A stretch of 64,000 nucleotides of DNA, from positions 6,906,001 to 6,970,000 of the forward strand of contig JAJKFL010000011.1 in the NCBI GenBank assembly GCA_021186555.1. Direction: 5' to 3'. The notes beneath the pieces were generated by a model, which did not search any database, was not told the DNA's origin, and saw nothing but the letters and a program-made list of their open reading frames with translations. A program made the position numbers and the translations under genes. This DNA comes from Reticulitermes speratus. Its lineage: Eukaryota > Arthropoda > Insecta > Blattodea > Rhinotermitidae. Shown one piece after another: positions 13,779 through 26,960 of this stretch. Numbering within the stretch: the stretch's first letter is position 1; every line of letters starts with the position of its first letter.

Positions 13779-14866
13779 CTGGAAAATGTGACTGTTATCA
13801 ATACCAAAAGATTCTCACTGCATACAATGCTGCAAATTAGTACTGTAATAATACTATGAGTACATACACTTCTCTAACAAAAACAGAAGTTTTACAGGCT
13901 CCTGATGCTTTGCACCTATCGCTGAAAGAAAACACAAGACAGCAACATCTGGACTACAGATAAACATGAAGGCTTAACAAACACATTCGGAACATGATTT
14001 TTTATGGAGAAACTACTAGTATTATCGAAGTGAGAATCATGCAGGACATTGGTAACACCTTCTGATGCCACATACCACAGGATCAAGTGGCAGGTCGACT
14101 CAGTTCTGAGATGATCTCTGCAGACTGCCTCCGTCATGAGTGACATGATCTACAAGGTGCAAGTGTTTTTTGTCCCTTTGTCACACCGTGAAATGAATGT
14201 GTTAAAAGAGCATAATTTTTGCATGAACTTGTTGGAAATCTGGTAGAACAGCCACACAAGCGTATGAGGTATAACAGCAAGCACTCATAAAAACAACATT
14301 GAGTTAGTCCAACACATTCGAGCTTTCTTGGATGTGGAGTGTCTGATGCATCATGACTTTCTCCCCCAAGGGTAGAACCTAAATCAGACTGTCTACAAAA
14401 CGGTTCTGCAATGCCTTAGAGATGGTGTTAATTGGAAAATAGCCTCACAAATGGTTTCCGCTACCTGGCTTCGGCAGCTCACTAGCAGAGCATTGGTGAG
14501 GTGAACCCTGTATTGATCCATAGCCAGGGGTATGTATAGACATATACTTGATCTATTGATATACCAACAAGTAGTAATTTTTCAAATTCAAATTATTCAG
14601 AATTCATTTTAATCACTTACATTGACTGTATGACATTACAGGTCTCCACCCCCACAAAAATGGAAGTGGTTATGAGACAGATGTTTGGAAACAGATACTT
14701 ATATATATATACAATATATATATTAAACCTAAAACATTTTATGTAATAACACACTGGATTTTATCATACATAATTTAAACTATAAAGTCAGTGACTACAG
14801 CTGTAATATATGTACATTCTACCATTCAGTAACATGCTGCACACTGTGTACATCTATAGAGCTTGA

Positions 14867-14904
14867 CTCCAATGATGGCTGAGGTCAGCCGAAACATGTA
14901 GGAG
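14867..14904 (+). ncRNA. decayed hammerhead-type motif
   Basis: Helix I CTCC/GGAG, helix II GGCTG/CAGCC and GAAACATGT are intact, but the first core strand reads CAATGA instead of CTGATGA, so it is probably inactive. Confidence 0.5.
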
Positions 14905-16417
14905 CATATAGAATTATTGTGGTAGTTGGTAATAAGTAACTTATATAGGTAGGAGACTAATTACTTGGGGAATGCCTGAGGGGGCATTAACTTTTTTCTG
15001 GCAAACATAAATCCAATTTAATAAAAATTCTGGAATTTGCCATGTCTCAGCCAAGTTTATATCACTTCTGACACAGGACGAAACGTAAAATATTTGACGA
15101 GTGAAAACATGAAACAAAATTCAACACGGTAACTGTTTCCAAAAGTTTCATGATGGCTGATTTTGTTAGCAAAACAGGTGGATGTACAGTTATCTTGAGC
15201 ACAAAAGATATCACAACGAAATACTCCATAGAGCAGGAATGTTGGCTATATTAAATTCTATGGTGATAAAAGTCAGACATTTCAGGTGACAAACCAGATC
15301 TGAGTTGAATAAGACGGCTGTGTTCCTCTAAATGCTGGTAACTAGCGTCATTACATATTACTGCTTTAACTCATCTCCATGAAAATTGCCAATCAGACTT
15401 GAGTAAAGCCTAAACAGCGCTGGTGTTAAGGGAGTGCAGGCTGTGTTAGGGAGTGCCACCACTCCTGGTCAGCAGTACAATAGTACATTTCATAGCTGAT
15501 ATTATCAAAAATTAAGAATAAACATCTGATAAATGTTCTGAATTCCTCAATTACTGTATCTTCCTTTCGTATTCACAAATTTTCTTCCAGGCACGATCAG
15601 AGTGCCATGGATCTGAACCAGGGGCCACCAAACAGTACTGATAACACAGACAGCACCATAATACCAATAGCCATTACTCTGTGTTCACAAATGGTTCCTG
15701 ATAATTTTAAGAATTTTTAGGAACTTCACAGATACAAACTTCATGTTACTGCCTGAAATTCCACTAGGAAATTTTGTCTCCGTTTCCCACTTTCAAAATT
15801 CTACGCACTCTACACTTTTGTTAAGTTTTAGCCTTTCTGTTATGACTGTTAGAGACTTCTTCACTCATACAGTGAACATCATTATTTCTTAAGCACACAA
15901 CTGCTTCATTAATGTCAAGTGTAGAAGTGATTACAGACTGCCTCCAGACATATTCTTAATCAGTGAGGTAGTGCATGTAAATTGCTCTTGCAGAGACATG
16001 ATGTTACTGCCCCTGCTTGGAATAAGGCTGTAGCATGTGTGATTGTTGAGATGTCTTGTTAAGTACAGGTGTTTGTTGTTCCATTTGTGATTCAGGTATA
16101 CCTCCAAATCGCAGACTTGAAAGAAGTGTGAAACATCAAGCGCCAGCATCATCAATTGTCACAATTTGTGAAACTTTTGAATGAGGTGATTACCCTGACA
16201 CAAAGTACATCAGACAGGCACAGGACGTTTTCAACACATGAATACTGTATATGAAGGTAAATATTACTAGTATATATTATTCAGTATACAGTCATACACA
16301 ACCTTACAGTACAAATTTTAAGCGAAATAAAAAGCATATACTAGCATTGCAGTTATAGAGTTTTCTTTTCAGGTTCTTAAATTGGTGGATGGAAGTTTGA
16401 CTAGCTGCAACAATTTT

Positions 16418-16575
16418 ATGATGATTCATCCTAGTTATGTTGTCAAACCAGTATATATTATTCAGTATACCATCATACACAACCTTAAATTTGTGCTGTA
16501 AGGTTGAGTATGACTGTATACTGAATAATAAACTGGTTTGATAACATAACGGGGATGAATCATCTTAAAATTGTA
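16418..16575. repeat. foldback, about 72-bp arms
   Basis: The left arm contains GATGATTCATCCTAGTTATG, GTCAAACCAGTATATATTAT and CATACACAACCTTA; the right arm repeats these as complement with small differences, around a TTGTGCTG centre near 16495. A third, direct copy of the inner part (ATATTATTCAGTATACAGTC) is at 16271-16320. Confidence 0.75.
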
Positions 16576-17141
16576 AACATTACATGTTATAAAATGATAA
16601 ATACTTTGTAAACTGGGCTTCGAACTATAGTTTTAAAACTTGTGTGGTGTTGCATGACCAATAATAAGGTAAAGAATACAGAGTGAAGAAGAATTTGTCC
16701 ATCTAAAAGCCCTCACAACATTGAATTAAAATGACAAGGGGTTGTGTTTGCCACCAAGCAGTGACTTTCTGTACAAGTCACTAGTTTGCCAAACTAGAAC
16801 ACTCAACATCAGCAGGATTTCGAATCCTTAACCTCACATCTGTTCACACCGTATCTGTGATACATCTCCTAACACTCAGCAATGTAAATAATAAATAATA
16901 TGATCCAGCAGTAAAATCCTTTTCGTATGAAGCAATTTTTACCATTTTGAAGGTTACAGAGCCCTTATGTTACTTTTGACTAATGATCTAGTCCATTTAT
17001 TACAAGCTACAGAACAAGCACATACGTATATACATTCACTCACTGAATCCACAAGTGTGTCACATACACAACAGGATGTGGAACAAGTCATAAATTACAC
17101 ACCTACACACAATTTTTACAGTGCAAAATACTATGTACATT

Positions 17142-18265
17142 TTATAAAACAGTATTATAAACCATCTTTACACATAAAAATTCATCTAGAGAGTAAAAGG
17201 AGTGTGTATTTATGTATTTTCTTAATGCTACTTTAAATTTTGCATTGTCATTCTTACAGATTCTCAGACTATGTGGTAAAAACTGCTTACAATTTTGATG
17301 CCAGCATAGAATGTACTTTTTTTGAAAACAAGACAGGTTGGCATTTGGTCTATGAAGATGGTGCTTATTCCTTGTATTAATATTGTGTACAGATGAATCT
17401 GTTTGAAAATTTTCTTGATTACTGACAATGAAGTGCATTAATGAAAGTATATACTGGCATGGAACAGGCAGAATCTCTAGTTGTTTGAACAGACTTCTAC
17501 CTGAAGTTCTGGGTTGTGCACCAGCCATAATCCTGACAACTTTCTTTTGTAAAGTGAAAATCTTCCCACTTTTGGAAGAGTTGCCCCAAAAAATTAATTA
17601 ATATTTTATAGCAGAATGAAAGTATGCATAAGAAATTGATTTGGGAGTGTTAATGTTACTGACGTGGACCACCGACCTAACGGCATAACATGCTCCACTT
17701 AACTTAGAAATCATTTGTTCAATACGGTTCTTCCAATAGGTGGTTATCATTTTGTAAACCAATAAATTTTGTATTTACCATTGCTTCTATACAGTTTTCT
17801 TTATAACCAATACTTAAATCAGAATGTGATTAATTATTTGTTATAAATTTCATTATATTTTTTTTTTAGATTTAGGACTAATTTATTAGCAGCAAATCAT
17901 TCAATCATATGAGAAAGAACTAAGTTTGACACTGAACAGAAATCTCTGAAAATTCTGCTTGAAATTATGACACTGCTGTCATCGGCAAATAATATTTGTT
18001 CTGACATAGAATTTTTTCTCAGGAGATGGTCATTCATGTATATTATGAACAACAGAGGCCCTAGAATTGATCCTTGGGGAACTCCATGTATCAATGTACC
18101 CGTCAGAGAGGAAGTTTTGAGTGTATTAGGTGATTTTACTTCAACTTTCTGTCTTCTATTAGTTAAACAGGACCTGAACAAATCTGCAGAAACTCCTTGA
18201 ATTCCATAGAAACATAATTTAGCTAACAAAATTTCATGATTTAAGCAGTCAAAAACCTTTGCCAG
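17142..18265 (-). mobile_element. non-LTR retrotransposon (LINE) 3' half with reverse-transcriptase motifs
   Basis: Decayed LINE copy. At 17897-18229 an open stretch keeps reverse-transcriptase motifs: a Gly-Val-Pro-Gln-Gly-Ser-Ile-Leu-Gly-Pro block (about 18050-18085) and the catalytic Phe-Ala-Asp-Asp motif (about 17982). At 17142-17528 a second frame encodes the typical C-terminal end, with RNKHHLHRPNANLSCFQK and a short LPHSLRI segment. Between them (17529-17700) the frame continues as a homologous stretch broken by at least one stop. Upstream the copy ends near 18265, just before the Tigger-like fragment, so it is 5'-truncated as LINE insertions usually are. The motif style suits the Jockey/CR1-like group. 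Not functional. Confidence 0.85.
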
Positions 18266-18394
18266 ACGGCCTTATCAGACAGTACCTACACTGACATAAG
18301 TTCTTACAGGTAATTTTTTCTTACCGTGCTCAGAGAATGTGCACTTGTTAGTTATGTTCATTTAATCGTAAAAAGCCAGCTTTTTCGATGTTCA

Positions 18395-18710
18395 TAAGCC
18401 ACTGGAACACGTTGCTGTAAACCCTTTACACACCTTGTCCAACTAAAAAAAGTTTGCCTCTTTCAATGTCTGCCACTTGAAAAGGTCCTTTACACTTTCA
18501 CTTGATGCTACAAATTATGGTAAGTGGTCCATCCACTTCCTTATATCATAGATAGTTGACGATCCCACGCTGTAGGAAGCCATAAACTTCCTGTGGCTTT
18601 CACCACTTTCCAACCTCCTAATTATTTCAAGTTTCTGAGGAATCATTAAAGTCATGTTTCCTCTTGCCAGCAGTACCTTGTCTACTCATCTTTTCATCTT
18701 TTGAAGCCAT
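18395..18710 (-). mobile_element. Tigger/pogo-like DNA transposon fragment (N-terminal helix-turn-helix)
   Basis: Reading the minus strand from the ATG at 18708-18710 gives MASKDEKMSRQG...KRKH, then after a +1 shift near 18655 MTLMIPQKLEIIRRLESGES and a Ser-Ser-Thr-Ile-Tyr-Asp-Ile-Arg segment. This is the N-terminal CENP-B-type helix-turn-helix of Tigger/pogo transposases and their domesticated relatives. Two stops follow, and the homology fades near 18395. No DDE catalytic part is present. It abuts the truncated LINE at 17142-18265, so one may have inserted beside or into the other. Confidence 0.75.
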
Positions 18711-18871
18711 TATAACAGCTCAAAGGGCTTTAAGGTCCAGATAACCTAAGATAAAAGTCACGCAATCAGCACGCACACTAGAAGTTACGGATGTTGAACT
18801 ACCAGTATTCAAACTACTCTCCTCAAGTACAGAACTATCAGGAGAGCTGGATTAAAGGAATGCTATGGTAC

Positions 18872-18965
18872 TTTCTTGTCAGATCTGAGGTTCTCAAGGT
18901 AGTGGGTAATAAGATTACCGTCTTCCAGGATGCGACATCAAGTAGGGTAGCTCTGAAGACACAGG
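18872..18965 (+). mobile_element. diverged fragment of the CTTCTGGGAT foldback family
   Basis: Encodes by chance Ser-Glu-Val-Leu-Lys-Val-Val...Ile-Thr-Val-Phe-Gln-Asp-Ala, the same recurrent element translation as at 51245, from GAGGTTCTCAAGGTAGTG and GTCTTCCAGGATGCGACATC. Only the 5' arm is recognisable. Confidence 0.45.
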
Positions 18966-21900
18966 TAGCAGATTCTTTCCGAAATGTCAGAAGCATCTAC
19001 CACAGCTAAAACACGTTACATCCGAGAAGACTATCATCTTAAGCGCTTTCTTACCTTCCTGAAGATGTACAAACTTGCAGGCTGGGCGATTACAGAGCTG
19101 CCGGTTAAAATCTTGGCACACCGGGAGGGTGTCCAGTAACTGGAACAGGAAATTATTCCATTGAAACTCTCACAGTAATTTATGTATATGAAATGCACTA
19201 TGGAAGTTTCGGTCTTGTCTTGTCTTAAAAGTATGGGAGCCTACAAAAATGCACTTACAGCGCAGCGAACCAAAATAAAAATGTGCTCCGCTTGAATAAC
19301 TTTTGTTATTAACTATACTCTGAAGAGAAACTTACAATTAACATGCATTAACAAACAAACAAGCACACAGCAAAACTGATTGTAAAATGCACATCTCACA
19401 TGCATCAGCTACTAAATACTTCAGTTATCCAGTAACCTTACGTAAATTCACCATGTTTCTGTTAAGTAATCTGATATATAACCAAAACCACCAAACTGTC
19501 TATGACATGCAAATGTTTTAGATAGTATAGATGAACAATTAAACTACTAAGTTATCACAGGGGGCCAACAAAATGTAGCTGCTTGTAACCATCCCAAAAA
19601 GGATGCGTCCAATTAAACTGTGTTTGATGGCAACACATTTGGTGACTAGGAAGCTAAAGCATCAAGAAAATAAAGTACTGTATAATAAAAGCTCAACTAC
19701 CTGTCCGTGCTCATCTGTGTAGACCACATAGGGAGAGTTTTGCGGCACCGTGGCTATAGCTTGGTGCCCAAACCGAACCAACGAACGTCATGCAACGTAA
19801 CAAGCACGTGGTGGGCAGGCGTACGTGTGAGAAGGCAGCGGTGCAGGCCAAAGGGGAAAAGCACAGCCAGACGCACGCGGGCGGAGTGTTCGTTACGATT
19901 TTGCATTTCCCCACACCGCAGCACATTCCGAGTGAGGTTGGTGCGCGCAATTCAACGATCCACAGCAGGACGAATATCCGTTCCATTCCATCAAGGCACA
20001 CCAAAGTTTAAACCACCAACACGCACACATACAGCACAAGAGATCCAAAATACAGTTTTTTTTCAAGGGACGACAGTAAACCACCAGAGCAGCGCATCAG
20101 AAGGGTTACCACAGGTAAGATATTTATTGGTAAAGTAGGATGGTGGGAAGGTTCAATGGCAGGAGTAATGGCAGTGCATGAGGATATTATTGTTCAGCCA
20201 AATGGAGGAAAGCATGAAAAAAGAGAAATAGCAGAAAAATTAAATACTGCATGCTTAATGATTAGATCTAAACAGATCCACCAACATGTACACACTAAGA
20301 TATCAACTTGTGTTTATGGGTAATGATTGAGAAATGTAACCTGACTAAAGTACAAATGTTTTAAAGTACTAATGAGCAAATTTTGAGAAAAGACATCAGA
20401 AGTGGCAAGAATACTGCCTGCTTCATAGTCTTCACTGCAGACCCCTTGCATCAGTATTTTCTGGCATTCAGCATGAAGGGAATTCTGTATATATGACAAC
20501 TACTACCAAGAACATGTAAGTCTTTAAGTTTTAATGTGAGAATTAGCTACACACACCCAGTAACTTCACAACATCAAGCCATGCTATATTGGTTTTCTGT
20601 TCGTATCTCTGGGCTGCCTACCGTACACAGCACAAAAGACAACTTACTGTAATTTCACACAATTATCAACATCAGCCATAGCTTAGCATGAAGAAATATA
20701 GTGTGTAACATTATGCAAGAGTGGGGTGGTGAAAACACATAGCATTAATACCCCCATTCTTGTGAAATGCCACATACCTCATCACGCCCGGCCAGTACAC
20801 ACTACTTGCGATATGTGAACACCCAACTTAACAAACACTGTAATGAGCTGGAACATGCAGAACAGTGCAATTAAAAAAAAGATATATATATGTATATAGA
20901 CGTTTGTATGTGTGTAGATATATAGAGCCGAGATCTTGGTAGATTAGAGTCAAAGTGCTCTTTGCAACTCTTAAAACTATTTCAAACAAATCTGGTACTA
21001 CTTCCACCTAACATGTGCGGATTATTTGCACACCCATACCTAGACACATAAATGTCAAATACATCTGACAAACGGCTGCTGTAATGTTGGCATCCAAAAC
21101 GTAAGTAAGCTGTTAGCTATGTGCATACCTAGTATTACTGACAGCTGTTATGTTAGCTAATGTGTATCAGAACACACAATGAACTCACAACAGGATAGCT
21201 GATAAGTAAAGAAGTCTTACTATGACACTGCATGTAGCACATACCACTCTAAATAAAGAATATGAAAGAATATGAGTCTGTAATATTAGTTGGGGTGAAC
21301 TTATTTACACTTTGGAAAAAGGAGAATCAAGCATTCTCAAAACAGGCTTCTTTTGTGGAACAGCAACAGAGGGATAAACTCTTCATCTAATACTGTTAGG
21401 TCCAACACAAGCTAGTTTCACATGCTGTTGCTGGTCAAAAAATCATGCTACTGACCTGAAGACTACATTACTTATCAACTGTTTCAAATACATTTTAAAA
21501 TGTACAATCCACAATGAAAGTTAGCACACTTCTTGATAGCAACAGATAAAGGTTGCATTCAGGCCTTTGTAAAATGTAACACACTGCTCTGTAAAACCAC
21601 TCTTCATGGTCTTAGTTTTCAAAATGTCTGATACTGGTCAGAATACAACCTCGGGTGGCTGGCATCACACTGCAAAGCAGTATCATGTTATATCCCAGTA
21701 AGCTAGCCAGCCAGCCACCACCTGCTGCAGTACAAAACCTTCTGTCACTCAGCTTTCCCTCCTCCCCATGAAGAAGCAATAGTTTGGTTTACTGAGATGC
21801 AATCCTACACAAAAACTACAGGGTCACAGCAATCAATATTCAATCAGGCTGGGATTTATGTCTTCCTGTGGGTAGGAAAGGTTCAGTTCCAACAGGACAC

Positions 21901-23876
21901 CTGGGGCAGTGGGTTAGTTTAAGAACAGGAATCTATCTGCCTTACCTTATGCAGCAGCATTACAGAGATGCGGAAAAGGGTACAGAACACTGGAAAACTA
22001 AAAACCAATTTTCCACAGTTCTTTTTTTAACAACTAAATGCTGCAGGACTTCTGAGGGAGAGAGAAGATTGAAAAAGAAGCATTAATAAAACAAATAATC
22101 ATGCATTTCCAAGCATTATTATTACAAATACTGGCTGGTGTCTGTCATTTGTTTCTTTACATACAAAGATCAGCAGGATTAGACAGTACAATACACAGTT
22201 GTATGGAATACAGTCAAAACAACTCAGTGTTGGCTATGGCAAATAAGCGTGACAAGTCAGGCAGATTGTAATAAAAACCCAAATCCTTTAAAAATCAGTA
22301 CAGGACAGTAGCAGAAGGCACTTTCTTCATATGCATTGGAAATGAAGCTAAATAATGATGTTGCAATGTGTGACCCAATGCCCGCTACAATTGTCACTTC
22401 AAGGTGAGCACTTCAACAAACATCAGATCACCTCAGTATGACTCCTGGCCTTCTGAGCTACTTCTTTCGAATACAGTACAAAGTGTAATTTAATCAGAAA
22501 CTTAACTCTTCTATGTTTTCATCTTGTTCCAAATGCAAACAGCTTTAATAACTAAACGTTATAATACACATTTCATAATATATTGTGTAACTGTATATTA
22601 AATTCTAATTAGAAGATATTAGTAATGTAATTAACCACCGTTATCATAACGATAAATTTAAACATAGGTCTTCAGACCATGGAACATTTATTTTCCACTA
22701 AAATATTATCTATTTCATTACTAACATAGGAACACTTAATACAAAGAACTGTATGCATTCTGTCATACATAAACATGTTAAAATCAACAAATTAAAATGG
22801 GCATTCTGTCATCACAATCAACAACAAATTACCAGCGGAACTGCCCAACAAAAATCAGGAAGACATACAGTTCTCAAATCTGACTACAGATATAAAAGCT
22901 TTCTACGTAACAAATGATGAGTAAGATGATAAAAAGACTCCCATTCTGGGCATGACTAAACATAAACGAGAATTACACAGTATTACAACTACAATATTAA
23001 ATGAATAAGATACATAGCCAGACATAGCTGGCAAATGTTACTATGCAATATGTATAACCCAGGAAACCCTTGGAACATTGAGGTACTTTGCTGACAAAGT
23101 AACCCAGCTCTGCAAGTACATAACACACCTGCTGTCACAATTATCTGGTGTCAATTATATTTTTGTCTATATGCAAGGGTATTCTTGGGTTAAAATCCAA
23201 TAAAAACAGAAGCTGACACACTAGAGTGGCACCAACTAATAGCATTGAAAAGTATACAATGTTCATAGATCTACCATGCTATGCTTCTACACAATTTATG
23301 AAATGGAATTTCCCACTGCATGCCTAAAAAAGAGTTTTCTTCTTCAGTGTATAACAAGGTACTTACAACTTTACAATGAAGTTGTTTCCCCCAAGTTATA
23401 TGTGAGAAAGGTTAGACCTTTTCAAAAGCTTACAGAATCCAGGCTCCATCACACACGAATGTAATTCAGAATTTAATTCATTCAAGGAACTAACTTACGA
23501 TGCGTGGGGAACTGTTCACATACAGCACCACGGCCATGCCAAGAGGCTAACAGTATGATGTGACTGACACGTCTATACCTACATGTTATGTTATCACAGC
23601 TAGGTTACATGTTACATTGGTGTGACTGTGAGCAATGGACTGGAGCCAAAGACACCCTTTGCATCTCCTAAGCTCCCCCAGACTGCAACGTACATCATGC
23701 TCCTCCACACTCAGGCACTGGAGTTTTGGTCCTCAGAACAGCAGTGTGCCAATGTACACTGCTAGCTTTAGCTCAAACATTTAGTATTTAAATACTGAAC
23801 AAATTCAGACAATAATTTTGACTAGAAAGGAACGTCCTTATACTGAATTAACAAGAGAAGAAAGTCAAAATGCACT
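18966..23876. other. 3' flank of mbl; CpG-rich patch at 19.7-20.0 kb
   Basis: Downstream of the mbl stop codon on the minus strand, so the right-hand part is probably 3' UTR; I cannot place the poly(A) site. 19700-20010 is CpG-rich with open frames on both strands that match nothing I know. The rest is AT-rich with no recognised repeat. Confidence 0.5.
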
Positions 23877-24797
23877 TTAGGTTGTTTTCATTTTCTTGTA
23901 TGGCTGAAATGCCACACTAGTAACTATGTTATTATTGTTTGTGCTTGTGGCTAGAGGGTTGTACTGTGCCATCATATTGTTTAAAATTCCATTACCAACT
24001 ACAGGAGTAGGAGGGGGTTGTGGGACCATTGCAAAGGGCGTAGCATGCATCAGCTGGGGACGAAGAAAGGAGTATGGGCTAACAAGTGTTGCTTGAGGTG
24101 GTGGGGCTCTGCTGTATGTGAAGAAGTTTGGTTGGGTTTGAGAATATATAAGTTGAGATGGCAGCTGAGTTGGAAGTTGAGTTGTGGTGGCTATGCTTAG
24201 ACCGGGAACCTGTGGAGCATAACGTGGGGGAGGAGGCAATACAGCCATGGCTTGCTTGTTAAGGGCTACACCAGTATAATTCAGAGCCATCAGAGGGTTT
24301 ACGGGCAGAGAGTTGGATGCTGCTGCTGCTGCCGCCGCCAACTTGACGGCTTTGGCATAACTCTGTTGGGCTGCTTCCTTGGCAGCGACGGCAGCAGCCA
24401 CATCCGTGGGAGTGGCAGCTGGTGTTGGGACACGAGGAGCAGGGCCTGGGATATTCACCGAGACAGGCATTGGTACTGGTAGTGGGGGTTTGCTGCCTTG
24501 AGGGAGCTTGTCATTTGCTACAGGGGAAGCTGTCTCCTCCAGCTCTGTTAACACCACTTTACCCACTTCTGCAGCACCCCCACTGCTGCTTGCCACTGAA
24601 GAGCAGCTAGGCGTGGCAGGACTTAGGGAGCAGCTAGTGACAGTTGCAGGGGGAGTCGAGTACTCACATGACACCGGGACAAACGGAGGCTGCTGCAGCT
24701 GCATCAGCTGCTGGTACGTCGTTGCGTTGGGCTGGTACACAGGCATTCCAGACTTATCAGCAGCTGGCCGCTTATACGGTACCATTCCAGGGAAGGC
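23877..24797 (-). CDS. mbl: muscleblind C-terminal exon
   Basis: Terminal coding exon, 306 codons plus TAA. It begins Ala-Phe-Pro-Gly-Met after a pyrimidine-rich acceptor ending TTTTAG, phase 0, and so joins cleanly to the phase-0 exons upstream. The first 45 residues (VPYKRPAADKSG, then a Gln-rich TTYQQLMQLQQ block and FVPVSCEY) match the muscleblind C-terminal region downstream of the finger 3/4 module. The middle is low complexity: Ser/Thr/Pro-rich, then an Ala-rich segment with an eight-Ala run near residue 155, then the conserved NPLMALNYTGVALNK motif. The tail is Pro/Gln/Asn-rich and ends with a basic FQPYKKMKTT. The whole C-terminus looks disordered; basic clusters KRP and KKMK could aid nuclear import (inference). 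The ATG at 24783-24785 is internal, not a start. It is one of several possible 3' ends, since muscleblind makes isoforms with different C-termini. Confidence 0.95.
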   Translation of the reverse strand, partial: AFPGMVPYKRPAADKSGMPVYQPNATTYQQLMQLQQPPFVPVSCEYSTPPATVTSCSLSPATPSCSSVASSSGGAAEVGKVVLTELEETASPVANDKLPQGSKPPLPVPMPVSVNIPGPAPRVPTPAATPTDVAAAVAAKEAAQQSYAKAVKLAAAAAAASNSLPVNPLMALNYTGVALNKQAMAVLPPPPRYAPQVPGLSIATTTQLPTQLPSQLIYSQTQPNFFTYSRAPPPQATLVSPYSFLRPQLMHATPFAMVPQPPPTPVVGNGILNNMMAQYNPLATSTNNNNIVTSVAFQPYKKMKTT

Positions 24798-26648
24798 CTA
24801 AAAGAAAGAAATAGTTAATTTGAATTAACAGAATTTTTAACAATTTATGCAGCTCATTAATCTTGTGTCCCTGAAAATAACTTATAAATTACTAATGCAT
24901 TTAACTGGTAGCAACTGTAAGCTTTCTGTAAGTGGTATTACTGACCCATACTGAGACAGAAATAAGTAAAGAGTACAATAAGATTAAGTACTTACGCATA
25001 TTACACACATAACATACCTGATGCATTTTTCAAGGAAACAGAAACAAGTACACTAAAGGAGGCAATTTACCTTTAAAACATACTCTGGTATGTTCACGTG
25101 GTCGATTCACTATTCAACAGGGAAAAAATGTTTCTTTGCCCTTTACATCTTGTGATATAAAATCCCATTAATTAATAAATAAGACACATACCAAACTGTT
25201 TTTCACTTCAGAAAAAATTGCATAATTAAAGTATCACGAGTTTTGTTGGCACACAGATTTACAGTATAATGTAAAACTGGTAGTAGTTTAACTGGCATAG
25301 TGGAGTTAGCATAATTACTGTGTACAAGTATTTGGAATTCAATACTAAAAAATGAAGGGGGGTACACAGACAGGTTAACTGCTTACCTCATAAATACTTA
25401 ACCGCCTACTGCAGTTATGCCATTCTATTCCACAGTAAAATATGACAGCACACTACCATGTGCAAATTTCTTAAATGGCTGTACTTAATTTCAGCACCTG
25501 TATCAATCAGCTTCAACTCTACATGTTTCCATGTATAATAAGTATTAAATCCCCGGATTTCCTTTTTGTGAGAACTATGTTCTTTAAAAATAACCAATGT
25601 AACATATAAAGTAACCTCTCTTTCACATACACATCGATTCCAACTGTGCTACCACTTGTTCATTTAGCATGTGAATATGTTCTGAATTGTCCTCCTCTTC
25701 AACTACTTACAATGCAGTACCAAACCTCTTGAATACATCATATTTTTACAAGAAGTGTAGAATAAGAGAGTGCTAAATTTATCAGTGCAGTGATGTAAGT
25801 TTTGTAGTTCCTTCAAATAACCAACCTGAAGTCCTGTTCCCATAATTGGTACATCTGATGAACATTTGTCACTTGAGAATACTTGCAAAATCATCAGAAT
25901 GGTGCACTTTTACAAATGCTGGCCACTTGTCTGTTTCCCATAAACAGTTGGTAAATGTGACACAAGTTGAAGGAATCTCAATGTTTATTGACTTATCAAT
26001 TCGAGACCTGTTGCATTCCTACAACTCATTTACACTTGACAAGTGGAAAATGACTTATCATTTAGTCAAGTAGACACTTGATGGGAATGTGATCACAATA
26101 ATCAGACGAACATTCCGCAAATGTTACCAAGTATTAAAGTTCTCCTAATACGCCACTCATGGAAACAATACAAGTTACTTAACCCCTTGTACAATTACAC
26201 AGTTATCTGCACATTTATCAAATACAACAGCTGTGGGAACACTCCATTAGACATGTCATCAGAAATTTCAGGGTACTCTACTGCCATGATTAATGGAGCA
26301 AGGCAGTCTGAAACTACTGTGAAACTGGTCCTGCAGATTTCTAGATCCTTCAGATTATACTGCTGTACACTTCTTGGTAAGGTGGTGAAATAATGAGTGA
26401 AACTTGGGTCTATTTCAATTCCTTCCAAACTAATGCTCCAGTGGGTGTTTCAAAGTAGAATGCATACACAAAATTGCACAACGCACATAGACATAAATGT
26501 GTGTACATCCTTTAAGAATACGAAATTCCATAAAAAAGACTCACAGGATAAAGATGTAATCCACAATAACAGAAGTCACTCCATAACTGCATTTTTTCCT
26601 CCTGTCTTACATCATCTGTTATTTAACAATGAACAGCAAAGTGTTATT

Positions 26649-26669
26649 GGGGGGGGGGGGGGGGGGGGG
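26649..26669. repeat. 21-base G run
   Basis: Uninterrupted G, followed by GA-rich GGGAGGAGGGGGC. Other G or C runs: 7614-7628 (15), 48708-48730 (23), 56497-56514 (18), 62614-62626 (13), and C at 47526-47539 (14). Confidence 0.95.
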
Positions 26670-26677
26670 AGGGAGGA

Positions 26678-26914
26678 GGGGGCATACAGAGTTTTGCTGG
26701 GGAAACCTAAAGAAAAGAAACCACTTGGAAGACCTAGGCACAGATGGGGGATAACAGTAAAATGAACATTGAGGTAGAATTGGACAGCATGGGCCTAACT
26801 GGACAGGTGGTGGACTCTTGTGAATGCAATGAACCTCCAGGTTCCATAAAATGTGGGGAATTTCTCGACTAGCCGAGTAACTATCAGCTTCTCAAGAAGG
26901 GCTCTGCTTCATGG

Positions 26915-26949
<35 letters not shown>

Positions 26950-26960
26950 CAGTCAGTAAC
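26678..26960 (+). mobile_element. LINE 3'-end fragment, family 2, with (GTTA)n tail
   Basis: Plus-strand translation gives GKPKEKKPLGRPRHRW, then after frame breaks a Trp-Thr-Leu-Val-Asn-Ala-Met-Asn-Leu block and a Ser-Phe-Ser-Arg-Arg-Ala-Leu-Leu-His-Gly ending. This is the C-terminus of a LINE ORF that is very common in insect genomes and often ends with DRDRWRALVNTVMNLRVP. The sequence then runs into about ten GTTA units (26918-26958), the usual 3' tail of this family. Severely 5'-truncated. It begins beside a 21-base G run. Confidence 0.75.

Larger units (their letters stand above)
13779..17100. other. no gene recognised
   Basis: AT-rich, with the decayed hammerhead-type motif at 14867, the foldback at 16418 and, near 16790-16870, a weak tRNA-like B box (GGATTCGAAATCC on the minus strand) that may be a lost SINE. 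Confidence 0.55.

Noticed and set aside
24783..24785. ATG as start of a 302-residue single-exon gene
   Set aside because: The reading frame continues upstream through Ala-Phe-Pro-Gly to a good acceptor, matching muscleblind, so this Met is internal.
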